Origin: Moniliophthora roreri
Taxonomy: Eukaryota; Basidiomycota; Agaricomycetes; Agaricales; Marasmiaceae
Reading direction: 5' to 3'
Length of the DNA stretch: 64,000 bases
Assembly: GCA_001466705.2 (NCBI GenBank)
Contig: LATX02000006.1
Coordinates: 93,041 to 157,040, forward strand
The notes beneath the pieces are model-generated. The model searched no databases. It saw only the letters and a program-made list of their open reading frames with translations, and had not been told where the DNA came from. Shown in pieces: positions 44,461-56,544 of the stretch (the stretch's first letter is position 1; each line of letters starts with the position of its first letter). The translations under genes and the position numbers were made by a program.

Positions 44461-45159
44461 TTCACAGAAGCATGTATGGCTCGTGGACGGTAAGAGTAAT
44501 CGTATGAGCGTGGGAGGTACAATTTCAACTCGGAAAGCCTCAAACTTGGACGGGGGAACCTGACGCAAGAAACACGTTGGATTACGCACGCCTTCACGTT
44601 TACTCAACGGCCTTCTCCCAAGCTGTCAAAGAACATGAGGCCCAAGAGCGGAGGAGAGTCCAAAAGTAGGCAATGTGATTTCTTCTTCCGACTTTGCTGT
44701 CCAGTTTCCTCGAAACCCCGTCTTTAACAGCCGTTGATTATATTCGGAACTCTAACGAACGATGATTCCACGAACAAGCGAATATCATACATTCTTGAAA
44801 AAGGGCGTACCTATATAGCTATTTGGCGTCGAGAATTAGATGGCTGTCAGCGACAGAGATAATGTCCACGCGATCAGACAACAGCGTTCTCCAACTCCTC
44901 AACGCGCAAACTCACAATTCTGAAGCTTTATCGTCTTAAGCACAGGTAAGTACCGATGAATATAATTTACATACAACGTTATTACACATTACTTGGTTGC
45001 CCATTGAAAATCCTGCCTAAGCCTGATGGGTAACCGTAGTGTGGGACGGAAAGTAGACTTTGGGATGGAGAATCGAAGTAAGCCATGTTTCCTGCATCTT
45101 CCTTTGATTATTATCTCGAAAAAAAAGGATCCCAGCTTCCTGAAGCTTCTTCAGCGCTT

Positions 45160-45802
45160 CCAAGTCGTCGACCGAGCATCAGGCTGATGCGGGGAAGCGG
45201 AGCGGAGCTATTGATTCCGTGGAAAGCGATAGGTGAATGACGACATACCAGGCCTTAGGCTGAAGGTGCTTTAGTAGATAGACCATTGATGGGTTATTGC
45301 GGTCCTGCCATGAACCTGTGTCAATGCGAGGCACGCATGGTCGAGATTGGTAGGACGAATTGGAATGAGTGGAACTCTGTAACTTCCTTTAGTTTTAGTG
45401 CGAAATTAATGTTCTCCGATGTACGCCAGTACCTATGTCCTGAGCATTCAATGCACTGACCATATTCATGATACGTTGATAATTGGATAAAATAGATCCA
45501 GGTAAACGTACTTTGAACGTACTCCAAAGTTCTTCGCCAGGAGAAACTCGTAGTCCTTATTTGCTATTTGTTCAACGTCAACGTCACGACAGATTTTAAG
45601 CTACAAAAAGAAGCTTGGAGTACGATAAGCTCCCGTGCTCTGCCTCCATGGGCAATAAGTCCTAAATCCGAAAAAATGTGACTCACTCGCCCTGGCCAGT
45701 GTTGAGCCAATCCTCTCTGATCCATATACACTTCTTCATTCCAACGATAGAGTGGTAGGTCGAGAGGAATTCGGTGTGGGTCGTTTGATCATTCGTGGGA
45801 CA
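45160..45802 (-). pseudogene. unknown minus-strand gene, unit 2
   Basis: Copy of 41467-42192. Its ATG at 45802 is followed by a stop after four codons, and several exon blocks are shortened, so it is dead. The conserved SVYGSERIGSTLAR block corresponds to NVYGPEKTSSMPVR in unit 1. Confidence 0.5.
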
Positions 45803-45820
45803 TTGTAGTCGCTGTCCAAG

Positions 45821-45880
45821 GTGTTTGCCGGAAAAATTGCCGGTCGTTTCGGTGCTTCGACAACGTTGTCAGCAACCAAC
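45821..45880 (-). repeat. dispersed hairpin repeat, copy 4
   Basis: As copy 3. It ends 14 bp from the left terminus of the KDZ-type element. Confidence 0.7.
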
Positions 45881-45894
45881 AATTGCATCCCGCC

Positions 45895-46222
45895 GGATTA
45901 TAATCCATAGGGAATATCTCGTAGCAATCCTCAACGAGAGCAGTGTTCAATCCAAGTCAATCCCAAGCCAGCCCGACCTAATCCGGTCATGTCTCAGCTC
46001 GCAGGGGAGCTCTTAATCCCAAACAATCCGGATTAATCCTCCACAATCCAGCCAATCTAATGCAATGTAAGTACTACTGTCTTTTGTCTTAATCCAAGCC
46101 AATCCAACCTAATCCAGTCACGTCTCAGCTTGCAGGTGAACTCATAATCCCAAATAATCCAGATTAATCCTCCACAATCCAGACTAATCCCTCGGTGCTC
46201 ACATTGGTGGGGGGATTAATCC
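45895..46222 (+). repeat. left sub-terminal repeat region of the KDZ-type element
   Basis: Two imperfect tandem units of about 150-160 bp, each with several AATCCNNNC/TAATCC motifs and a shared GTCTCAGCT(C/T)GCAGG block (45992 and 46131). The region ends in GGATTAATCC at 46213-46222. It could alternatively be a small separate non-autonomous element with both its own ends. Confidence 0.75.
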
Positions 46223-46660
46223 GAAATGACTGTCTAGTAAATACAAGTCAATTCAGGGTATAGACTACATAGTGTAGTAATCTAAATAATTTGCATGAAT
46301 CTGATGTGATCCATGACAGTTTATCTACATGACGCGTGTCGCAATCCGGTGGAGGGCCTAGAGGCTCCAGCTGCGAGAAACCAAAGTTCGGCGTCTATGT
46401 GACGTCGCATCCTGTGCGTCGAGCACCCTGTTAGTGTATGTACACTAATGATCCAAGTGATCATATTTCATCCAAGAAATAGGTATAGCAGGAACATCTG
46501 CTATGGTAGTCAGAGCCATGAATAAGTCAAATGAAGGAAATCAACTCACTGACATTGATGAGTAGCTTCTTTCTGGGACAAGAATGTTAGTACATGTGTG
46601 AGGATTACGTCTGATGGACTTACATGGCTAACACGACGACCAATGGAGACACTGCCGGCC

Positions 46661-47100
46661 TCACCGCCGGTAGCTATGGAACTTGCGATTTGCTTCTTGA
46701 CTTTGTGTGATCGGCGCCATTCTCTTTCGAGGATTTCCTACAAGGGAGCATGCATCCTTTTTTGTGGCACATCTCTCGCATCTCTTTCCTTTGATTTGCT
46801 TGAGGCAAGTGATACCATATTTCTTGCACGCGTTACAAGGAGCTGAGAAAACAACAGGTTAGTATGCAGCAGATTCAGATCAAGACAATACAAATGTTCA
46901 TTGATACCAGCAGAGTCAACAGTCAAGGTTCCATCAAGTTCATGATCAGGTTCATCTAGAAAATGATTGAGTATTGAGTGACAAGAGCAAAATGATACAT
47001 ACTTTGATCGACACCAATATTGACATCATCAGCTGAGTTTTCATCCATCACATTGTTGGCCATACCTGTAAAATAATAAGTACTATAATGTGAGCATGTT
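46661..47100 (-). pseudogene. second copy of the Zn2Cys6-like 3' end
   Basis: Duplicate of the 3' part of the 48570-51018 gene (about 46490-47110 corresponds to 48340-49010). The exon 46842-46661 encodes CNACKKYGITC, then KRCERCATKKDAC, and ends at a TGA (46661-46663) after a tail different from the other copy. Upstream exons diverge after about 47107, so it is a fragment or an alternative allele. Confidence 0.6.
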
Positions 47101-47109
47101 TGAGGTATT

Positions 47110-48014
47110 ACTGACCATCAACACCTGCAAAAAGTACATAGCATCCTAATAGCATTGCAACAGAATTACATAGGTTACAATGTGCCATAATAATTTCAGC
47201 CAGATTTCAAGTATGTCATAGCCTTGTTGTAATATATTGAAATATTTTATCTGTCTTATGACTCTCTTGCAACCACATTACAACCATCTGAAAGGATTAT
47301 TTGACATTATAACTACATTACAACCTACGTATAATTATTATTGCAAGTTAAAACTATATTAGAGCTCATGTACAATTATAGTTTCTAGTTACAACACAAT
47401 CAAATGTATAAACTGATGAAAAACAAGGCTTGACAAGTGTCCAGTGCACCAAAGGAGTTGCCAAGCACGTACCAGGCACCAGTCAAGGTGTGTGACTTTG
47501 GTCTTTGGTGACATCACACATGGTACACACGGCAGCGGAGGAGGCTGAAGATCTAGCATGCTGAACACTATCAGTGGCAATGATAGTAACTTTCAGTTCC
47601 AGTTCATGTATAGTAGACAATTTGAGTAGAAAGTATATCATTATAGAAAGAGAACTAAGGGAAATGATAGTGAAATGGGTTGGATGCAGCTCTGACAAGT
47701 TGGATGACATTCAGAGCTGGGGCTGTGTAACCCGGGATTCCGGGACCACAGCTGGAGCTGGAGCTGAAGCCACGTCATCATCAATCTCACTGGTCTACTG
47801 CCATCTTCAATGCTGTTATCCACCCTCACCAATGTCCTTGATGACGGCTGCCCTAAAGTAGTCCGTGCACTTTCACATAAAGTCTTACCACAGTTGGAAC
47901 TCCGCTTAACACCTCTTTCTTTCCTTCCACCACCATCTCTGCCTTTCCCTTCTGCATCTCTTCCCCTTTGCAGACTCTCCCTCCCTTCTATAGCTGGTTA
48001 GGTGGTCCAACAAC
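47110..48014. other. AT-rich spacer inside the element
   Basis: Contains a cluster of ACATTACAAC/TTACAACC motifs at about 47160-47400. Short frames with CAGCTGGAGCTGGAGCTG (47751-47768) follow further on. No gene is recognised. The block ends at the n at 48015. Confidence 0.4.
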
Positions 48015-48015
48015 N

Positions 48016-48335
48016 AGACTATATCGGCTATTGATTCTTTGTACGGGACTGTAGCTCTTGTGTTTGTGCTTTGTGCACTGTGTTCTTTGTGTTTTGTGTG
48101 TGTGTTTGTGATATAAACCATTTTAAAACCATATATACTCCTCTGGAGGTGAACGCTTTGAAGTAGAACACTTCAATAAGAGAGAATCAACCTAGCTAAG
48201 AGTTTTATTGGCATTCTAAGTGCAGTAACTCTGATCACATCGATCCACACTTGCACAACAAACTGAGTTAGACTTTTGGAGGTTATCTTTTTGGGTAGTT
48301 TTCCACTAGTCCTATCTTAGACAAATTAGCGGGAA
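48016..48335 (+). repeat. 320-bp repeat, copy 1 (retroelement-like)
   Basis: About 90 percent identical by eye to 56545-56866. Both start agactatat(c/t)ggcta and end ctatcttagacaaatta, and contain the TTTGTGTTTTGTGTGTG run. Each copy sits directly before a second copy of a KDZ-element segment. It may be the end of an LTR element; no PBS or coding region could be tied to it. Confidence 0.65.
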
Positions 48336-48569
48336 CATCTGCTATAGTAGTCAGAGCCATAAATAAGTCAAATGAAGGAAATCAACTTACTGACATTGAT
48401 GAGTAGCTTATTTCTGGGATGAGAATGTTAGTACATGTGTGAGGATTATGTCTGATGGACTTACATGGCTAACATGATGACCACTGGAGGCCTGACGACC
48501 AACGGAGACACTGCTGGCCTCACTGCTGGTAGCTACAGAACTTGCAATTTGCTTCTTGACTTTGCGTGA

Positions 48570-51018
48570 TCAGCGCGATGTGCCAGTCAAAGCTTCTGCC
48601 TTGATCAGCGCCGTTCTCTTTCGAGGATTTCCTACAAGGGAGCATGCATCCTTTTTTGTGGCACATCTCTCACATCTCTTTCCTTTGATTTGCTTGAGGC
48701 AAGTAATACCATATTTCTTGCATGCATTACAAGAAGCTGAGAAAACAACAGGTTAGTATGCAGCAGATTCAGATCAAGACAATACAAATGTTCATTGATA
48801 CCAGCAGAGTCAACAGTCAAGGTTCCATCAAGTTCATGATCAGGTTCATCTAGAAAATGATTGAGTATTGAGTGACAAGAGCAAAATGATACATACTTTG
48901 ATCGACACCAATATTGACATCATCAGCTGAGTTTTCATCCATCACATCGTTGGCTGTACCTGTAAAATAATAAGTACTATAATGTGAGCATGTTTGAGGT
49001 ATTACTAACCATCAACAGCCATTGCTTCAGTATCAAGAACCTGGCCTTCAGCTTCCATGGTAGGTGAGTTGATGGCATTGATCTGTACAGCATCCATAGC
49101 AACATCCACATTCCCAGATTTGGTGCCTGATTGATGGTTAGCATTGACGTTGACAGAGCCAATTGCCTGAGAATTGGATTCTGAGGGTCTGTCAGAATCC
49201 ACAAGAGGTGGTGTGCACATATTGATAGACACAGTAGGTGAAGACCTAGTCATTGGATCAAGAGTGTTCATAGCAGTACCTGCCTTGCTTGCTGTTCCTT
49301 CATAGTGTAGTGGAGTGTGAGTTGCAGTCGAGTCCAAGATAGAGTCAGCCGTACCCACAACTTGAATTTGAACAGGGTCTGTTGTAGTCGGTTGTATAAC
49401 TCCCACAGAAGAAGAATTCGTCTGAGCTGAGGATGATGAAGCAGCATCTGTGGCTGGTGGGCTGTGATCAACATTATTGCAGACAATAAAATAGTAAATG
49501 TACCCAGAGTCAGAGTTCCCCACACCTTCAAAGGTTCTTCAAAACCTTCCTTGTACTTCACTTGTAGTGCTTCGGGAATTCTAAAAGGGATGCTTCTGGG
49601 TCCAGCAACTGTAACCCTTAATAAATACAAGTTAAATTATCAGCAAAGGGAAAGGAGCATGATCTCACATTTCTGTATGGGTTTGGCCATTACCGAGGTT
49701 GCAGATGAAATGTACAACAAATCAGACATTGCCACACTGATTCCAGCCAGTTCCAATGAGGGGTTTCAAAGTGATGGAAATCCAGGCTGGTAGGTTCTTC
49801 TGGTTGCTAAGATAAAATCAGTATGATGCTGAGAATGAAATAGCTAAGTGACTTACTCTGTGATGTGTTCAGATGGTGGATCCCAGAATCTATTCTTGTT
49901 GATGGTCTTAGCTTTGTCTTTAAATGGCTTCTTCTTGAGTTCGGTAAGCTTTCCCCACGGTTCATCATGGACTGTGTTCCAAGCATGGAGATACACACCT
50001 CCCTGAGAGCCAGGAGCACAACGCTGAACCTCTGCCCAGATGACATCAGTGTTTTCATGGCACCATTCACTCATTGCGTTGGTTGCCCGGAATATATTAC
50101 CCTGAGATGTAGATGAACTGGCAGCTGTGGTAGTGGGAGCAGAAGCTGGGGGTAGTGTGCTAGAGACTACAGCAGCTACTGAAAGTGGAGCAGACATAGA
50201 GGCATCTGGCATTGAGGGAGGTGAGACGATGGTGGTTGGCATTGGATGTGAAGTAGCTGGTGGTGGTGGAGTGGGTAGAGGCATGGTTGGCATTGAAGGA
50301 TTAGATGTTATAGAATATGGTGGTGGTGGAAGATAAGGTGGCTAGAATATGGTGGTGGTGGAAGATAAGGTGGCAGTGGCAGAGGAGGTGGTGCATCACC
50401 TCTGTAACCTTGTGTGATAGATACAAGTAGCATTAGTGAGAATCTTGAAAAGAGGCTGCATTGAATCAGTAACAAGTAAAAACCAAGGATAAGAGCACAT
50501 ACCTGAAGAAAGATTGCTTGAGGCAAGCAACCATAGTTGAAATGTTTGACAAATAGTGTCAGAACATTTCGTTCTACCCACAACTTCTTTATGAACAAGA
50601 GGTGCTAAGGTAACTCAGTTTCAGCCCAGTACCTCTCAAAGAACTCGGCTTCAACTCAGTTTTTCTCAGAGGTAGAACATGTATAGTTAGCCATAGCAGT
50701 ACTAATGGCTGTAACTGGACCACTGGGTACACTGACAACAGTACCAGTGCTCATGACATGGATGTCGGGTACAGTGGGAGGAAGAGTTGGAGTTGGGTTC
50801 GCTGCACCTACTACAGCACCAGAAGTGGTGCAAGAAGCAAGTACATTGGAAGTAGGAAGTGTAATGGTTATAGTGTTACCAGAGGCAACAGCAGTGGCTA
50901 TAGTAGCTAGAGTGGATAGAGTGGAGTGTGTAGGCAGTAGTACAGCTGGAGACATTGAGTTTGGGGGACTGGGAACACTTGGAACATCAGGAGCTGTTTG
51001 AGGGTTGAGCTGCGACAT
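48570..51018 (-). CDS. Ser/Thr/Pro-rich protein with Zn2Cys6-like C-terminal cluster (element-borne)
   Basis: Minus strand, start at 51018 (MSQLNPQTAPDVPS). Exons are interrupted by many introns and I cannot fix all of them. Visible blocks in order: a Thr/Ala/Pro-rich N-terminus; KEVVGRTKCSDTICQTFQLW; a Pro-rich run; IFRATNAMSEWCHENTDVIW then GGVYLHAWNTVHDEPWGKLT; SIPFRIPEALQVKYKEGF; a Ser/Thr/Asn-rich block ending EAMAVDG; acidic DENSADDVNIGVDQ; and the last exon (48736-48570) with CNACKKYGITC and KRCERCATKKDAC. The cysteine spacing CX2CX6CX8CX2CX6C is that of fungal binuclear zinc clusters, though basic residues are fewer than usual. Some stops suggest decay. DNA binding is inferred. Confidence 0.5.
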
Positions 51019-51392
51019 AGTGGTAGAGGTCCAAGAGATGGTGGGAATTTGCAAAAAGAATAAATCCAGCACAGCATGCACAAGTATGAGGCTACACAAT
51101 GCTAGAAGGGGTGGATTGTCCATTAATCCAGATTGCTGTTACCAATCAAACCAAATGAACATCACGTCGTTGTTGGACCATGTGCTCGCTTCACATATAA
51201 AATTCCCTCTACTTCACATCTCATCTTCAACCTGATCTCCTATGTCTTGCCCACCTGAGTATGCCAACAATGTCGAGAACTATTGTTGACAGCTCAAAGA
51301 GCATATCCATCAATTTGCCAGGACTGTCACTGGGCCTCTTCCAAAAACCTTCAAAAACCATAATGGGTGCAGGATCAAGGCCTATGTCAACT
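51019..51392. other. central spacer between the two divergent element genes
   Basis: Upstream of the minus-strand gene start. A frame at 51478-51227 (minus) is open but unrecognised. It may hold the promoter of the minus-strand gene. Confidence 0.35.
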
Positions 51393-52588
51393 ACAGCAGT
51401 ACTGATTTCTTGAACATTGGACAAATCTATACTAAAGTAAGCAGCAGATCTTGTAATGATTTTTTTTGGTCCACTCACATTGTCACAGTGTGTTACGACC
51501 TCTTATAAACACCATCTCATTGCCTATATCACTGAATCCCTAGACGACGAGACAATGGCAGTATTTCAGCATCTATAAGCTCTTTACACTATGTATAAGG
51601 TGTTCTTTTAACATGGTTTTCTGATTGAGAAAACACTTAATCTTCTTGCAAAGAGAATTTTTATAAAACTATATATAAATTCTAAATTTAAATTATGTCC
51701 TCTCAACAAGAATATGCCTGGAGAATACTAAATTTTCAGCAGCAAAAGATATAGAATTTTCAAATTCTGAGAATTAATAGATAATACAATATATTAGAAT
51801 AATTTCTATACTGAGAAAACATTAAATTTTCTCTGGTTGAAAATCCTCAGAAAATGCTGATAAGATAAAAATTCCACATTTTCTATTGTGGGAAAGTCAG
51901 AGAAAACACTAGGAAAACACTAGGAAAATGGTAGGAAAATCATGTGAAAACACTATATCTTAAAGCACTTTTTAAATAGTTTTCATATAGTTTTCCTTTT
52001 GTATTTAACATGTTTCCTTTGATATAAAATTCAAAATCTTATATTTATTTTCTAAATGTTTTCTCACTATTTTATAAGGCAGAAAATTTAGTATATTTGT
52101 AATCAGAAAATTAAAGGATAATTCTATAATTTCATTATCATAAAATAATAAAAAAACACAGACTCTTCTGGAAATTAAAATCCAGAGTATGCTTGCTGTT
52201 TTCAATATGTAATGACAACTTGAAACTAATAGAATTTTCTGAGTGTTGTCTGAAAGCAAATATATAGCAGTATTCTGGGTGTATTTCCTTTGTATTAATA
52301 GCATAAAAAGAACACCTCATACATAGTGTTATGAGCTTAGTGGTCAGAAATACTCCTCAACTCCAAGGGAATTCTCCACTGCGGTAGAGTGTTTAGCAGC
52401 TCTCAGTGTATTGCTTGATGATGCTGAGACCCTGTGCCTCGAGGCAGAAATGCAAGGAGCCCTGGTTCATTGCCTACAGCAACCACTCCATCACCATTGT
52501 ACTTAGGAAAGAGGCAATCCGAGAGTCTGATGTGTGATAGGCCAAAGAAGCACAGGACAGTCAAAGCCTTTCTCTGCCCTTCACCATT
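51393..52588 (+). repeat. 1.2-kb direct repeat beside n, copy 1
   Basis: Matches 52590-53751; the two are separated only by the n at 52589. They differ by scattered substitutions and a net 34-bp length difference inside the AT-rich MITE. They look like overlapping allelic contig ends that were not merged, rather than identical sequence. Confidence 0.9.
51587..52328. mobile_element. AT-rich MITE with TTA target duplication, copy 1
   Basis: The ends are inverted repeats (CACTATGTATAAGGTGTTCT left; CACTATGTATGAGGTGTTCT from the right), flanked by TTA on both sides (51584-51586 and 52329-52331). The 742-bp body is strongly AT-rich and non-coding. A 3-bp TTA duplication fits PIF/Harbinger-type elements; that family assignment is inference. 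Confidence 0.82.
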
Positions 52589-52589
52589 N

Positions 52590-53751
52590 ACAGCAGTACT
52601 GATTTCTTGAACATTGGACAAATCTATACTAAAGTAAGCAGCAGATCTTGTAATGATTTTTTTTGGTCCACTCACATTGTCACAGTGTGTTACGACCTCT
52701 TATAAACACCATCTCATTGCCTATATCACTGAATCCCTAGACGACGAGACAATGGCAGTATTTCAGCATCTATAAGCTCTTTACACTATGTATAAGGTGT
52801 TCTTTTAACATGGTTTTCTGATTGAGAAAACACTTAATCTTCTTGCAAAGAGAATTTTTATAAAACTATATATAAATTCTAAATTTAAATTATGTCCTCT
52901 CAACAAGAATATGCCTGGAGAATACTAAATTTTCAGCAGCAAAAGATATGGAATTTTCAAATTCTGAGAATAGATAATACAATATATTGGAATAATTTCC
53001 ATGCTGAGAAAATGCTAATAAGATAAGATAAAAATACCACATTTTCTATTGTGGGAAAGTCAGAGAAAACACTAGGAAAACACTAGGAAAATGGTAGGAA
53101 AATCATGTGAAAACACTATATCTTAAAGCACTTTTTAAATAGTTTTCATATAGTTTTCCTTTTGTATTTAACATGTTTCCTTTGATATAAAATTCAAAAT
53201 CTTATATTTATTTTCTAAATGTTTTCTCACTATTTTATAAGGCAGAAAATTTAGTATATTTGTAATCAGAAAATTAAAGGATAATTCTATAATTTCATTA
53301 TCATAAAATAATAAAAAAACACAGACTCTTCTGGAAATTAAAATCCAGAGTATGCTTGCTGTTTTCAATATGTAATGACAACTTGAAACTAATAGAATTT
53401 TCTGAGTGTTGTCTGAAAGCAAATATATAGCAGTATTCTGGGTGTATTTCCTTTGTATTAATAGCATAAAAAGAACACCTCATACATAGTGTTATGAGCT
53501 TAGTGGTCAGAAATACTCCTCAACTCCAAGGGAATTCTCCACTGCGGTAGAGTGTTTAGCAGCTCTCAGTGTATTGCTTGATGATGCTGAGACCCTGTGC
53601 CTCGAGGCAGAAATGCAAGGAGCCCTGGTTCATTGCCTACAGCAACCACTCCATCACCATTGTACTTAGGAAAGAGGCAATCCGAGAGTCTGATGTGTGA
53701 TAGGCCAAAGAAGCACAGGACAGTCAAAGCCTTTCTCTGCCCTTCACCATT
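52590..53751 (+). repeat. 1.2-kb direct repeat beside n, copy 2
   Basis: Second copy of 51393-52588, see there. It continues into the transposase gene, whereas copy 1 continues (leftwards) into the Zn2Cys6-like gene, so the pair bridges the two halves of the element. Confidence 0.9.
52784..53491. mobile_element. AT-rich MITE, copy 2 (probable allele of copy 1)
   Basis: Same inverted ends and TTA flanks (52781-52783 and 53492-53494) as copy 1 and the same insertion site. It is 34 bp shorter through internal deletions near 52970-53030. Confidence 0.8.
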
Positions 53752-55464
53752 GCAGAAACCAATCAAGATAATTGATATCAGTGATGAATAGATTTCTAGA
53801 TTTTCATGTAAATACTTACCAGAGTGGATGTTACCTCCCTATTATTTCTTGACATAGCAACCTCAAAATCATTAATAGTTGTCAACATGAATATGTGATG
53901 TAGGCAGTGATTGACTAAGTGGTAGTGGTTGAGAATTTTGACAGGTTCAGAACGTTTAGTGACATGCGAGAGGGGTTTGTTGCTGCAGTCCTGTAGATGA
54001 GACAAAGTGACCTGTACAGCTTTTAATGATGAGTCACCAATATTTAGCGGAGTACTCACCTTTTCGGCATTGCACTTCCCACAAAGTCACTCCAGAGGTC
54101 CTATGAGCATGATTTACTTCTTCTACAACACTGCTAGATGACAAATGTGAACCTCGTCCATGAAAGTAATGAGAGAAAAGGGGCAGCCAGGATCTCACAC
54201 GACGAACATGCCAGCAAACACATCAGGAGTCTAGAAGCAGTGCCATAGACCATTCTGGACCATTCTGAATTCCTTTGGCAAGTCTGGACTTACCATTTAT
54301 GCCTTGGGCACCCAGCACTCAGTATAAGCTGTGCATAGGAACTCCCCTCTCAATTGTCAACATTATTAGAAACATGTGATTGAGGCATGTTCAGTGTGAG
54401 GAAGCAGCATGTATAAGGCATGCCTGAGAGATATAGGCCTTACTTGCCTACTCAGCTCCTAGCAAAGAACCTCTATAGGCTCCAAACCACCAAAGCTCAA
54501 GCCTTCTACAGCTGCAGCTGTTTGAAAGGAATCCTCAAAGGCCAAATATCACAAGAATTGTGAAGAGTCAAGAAAGAGGGATGAGGAGGCCCAGAAACAA
54601 GAGCAGTCCACTGGGACAAAAATCACCCATTATATAGGAGATAATGAGCCAGAAGTAGAATGGATGCCCCCTTCACTATCCAAGAAGCAACAACTTGTTT
54701 CAATGACAGTCTCACAGGACCAACCTACAGCCACTAAGAATGGGAGTAATCCAGAATGCACAAACACAATAGATGATTCATCAACACAGCATGAGAGGCA
54801 GGAGGATAATATGAAAAAGAATTGGAATCAGGTACCTATACAGTTAAACCTTCAAGCAAATGGTTGCTAATACACTCCTTTAGGGGATGAGTGCTCTGAT
54901 GGAATCATTCCAAGAGAATATGGACCATATTCAGGCTGCCTATATCAACCAGAGCTATGATGAACGGGTTCATGAGATGTGTCCCTGTTCATCAGGCAAT
55001 CTTCGACTGTTTCGATGCACCAATTGTTGGATAAAGGGTGTCCAATGCTCTCAGTGCATTGTTGAGCAACATAGTGGCTTACCATTTCATACTATTGAGC
55101 ATTGGAATGGCAGCTATTTTGAAGCAGCTACACTTGCTGATCTGAGTGTGTGGGTTTATCTAGGTCACCAAGGCAGCTCCTGTCCACATTCAAAGAAGGA
55201 ATTCAAACACATCACTCTCCTTCACACTGCAGGAATCTTTGACATACTTGTCAACTTCTGCTTTTGTAATGGCCATCCAGAAAATTTTGCACAACTTTTG
55301 GACCTCCGAATGTTTCCAGGAAGCATGGAAAGAATTGGGATTGCATTTACATTTGAGTTGTTAGATGACTTTCATCTACATACACTCACCAGCAAGAAAA
55401 CAGCATTTGACTACTATAATGCTCTGCAATGGAAAACCAACCCTATGTTGCCACAGAAAGTTCA
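53590..55464 (+). pseudogene. KDZ transposase, N-terminal part, copy 1
   Basis: An upstream exon candidate at 53597-53791 ends PSPLQKPIKIIDISDE. An exon at 54664-54840 follows. The main exon from 54887 has MCPCSSGNLRLFRCTNCW, CSQCIVEQHSGLPFHTIEHW, NGSYFEAATLADL and LGHQGSSCP. This is the CxC2-type cysteine cluster found at the N-terminus of KDZ transposases. It breaks off at the n (55465) just where copy 2 has an intron donor. About 94 percent identical by eye to 56870-58333. Confidence 0.8.
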
Positions 55465-55465
55465 N

Positions 55466-56544
55466 GCAAAGTGCAACATGCAGTCAAACAGTATGGAGGT
55501 ACTTAGAGAAGATGTCAAAACAGAAAGATGACTTAGAACAGGAACGATCACAGAATGATCCTCCTCTGAAGTCAATCTATGGATCAAAGTCAAAGCAGGC
55601 GATCTCTTAAAGAGTTCACTGGCAGCTAAACAATATGAGATAAACTAACTAGGTACAAAGTCATATCAGAAAGCAGGAAATCACTTCCAAAGGACATCCC
55701 CTACCTACAGACAGATACTACGAGACATAAAAAGAACATCTAACACATAAGAAGTCCTAAATATGACCAAGTGTGCATTATCAAAGGAGATAGGAACAGT
55801 AACAGCGTGTTCTGACCTTGGAAGCTTTGACATCTAAACCTCTGCCGATGTGCAGATACTGGAAAGGGAAATGCTGTAAAAGAAACAGGATGAATACAGC
55901 CATCTGCTCATAGATACCCAACATAGAAAAGTGAAAATACAAATTATAGAGTCCAGAACACCTGGAAACATAGATACCCATGCAGATATGGTCGGATACC
56001 CTAGTGGCCAGACTCTGTGACATCTGAATATTCCTTCTTTTAGTATCTCAGTCACTCATTCATCATTTCCTGAATTATTGGACAACATTTATAATTTTCT
56101 GTAGATATATTCTATGGACCGTATATAAGGACAGCTAGATATTCATACATACTCAAGTAACTCTGCCCCCTCTGATTGTAAATACATGAAGAGTTTGTTT
56201 GGTGTATAATTGTGTGTGCCATTCCAGTTTTGCTTCCTCACTTCAGGCTCTGGAGATTAGTCCTGAGTGACTCCAGAGAGATAGACATCTGATAACAAAC
56301 TTGCATCGTAAGAGATAAGAGTAACATCTTGAGTGCATCATAACACTTTTCTAAGAGACACTTTACACCAAGAAGGAGCTTTGGGCACTTGGAGTGTGGC
56401 CTGTGTTGGGTATCAGGTTTTGACACACTTAGAGTCTTAGCAAGAGGTGTGCCTGCACTGAGCTCTTTGTAGAAATTGGTCTAGGACCTTTTCCAGTATG
56501 CTGTGTGCTGTAGTTGTCTTAAAGAAGCCTTGAACTCTGTAGGG
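55466..56544. other. insert between the two transposase copies
   Basis: Unrelated to the KDZ coding sequence. It has a short coding-like start (about 55470-55600) and later a TATATAAGG box at 56123 with downstream sequence, as in an LTR promoter. It could be the body and LTR of a broken retroelement that ends with the 320-bp repeat. No pol domain is seen. Confidence 0.4.

Larger units (their letters stand above)
42930..45894 (+). repeat. tandem degenerate segment, unit 2
   Basis: Duplicate of 39180-42290. Similarity to unit 1 runs to about 45894, where the KDZ-type element begins with GGATTA. This provides an independent left breakpoint for that element. Confidence 0.75.
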
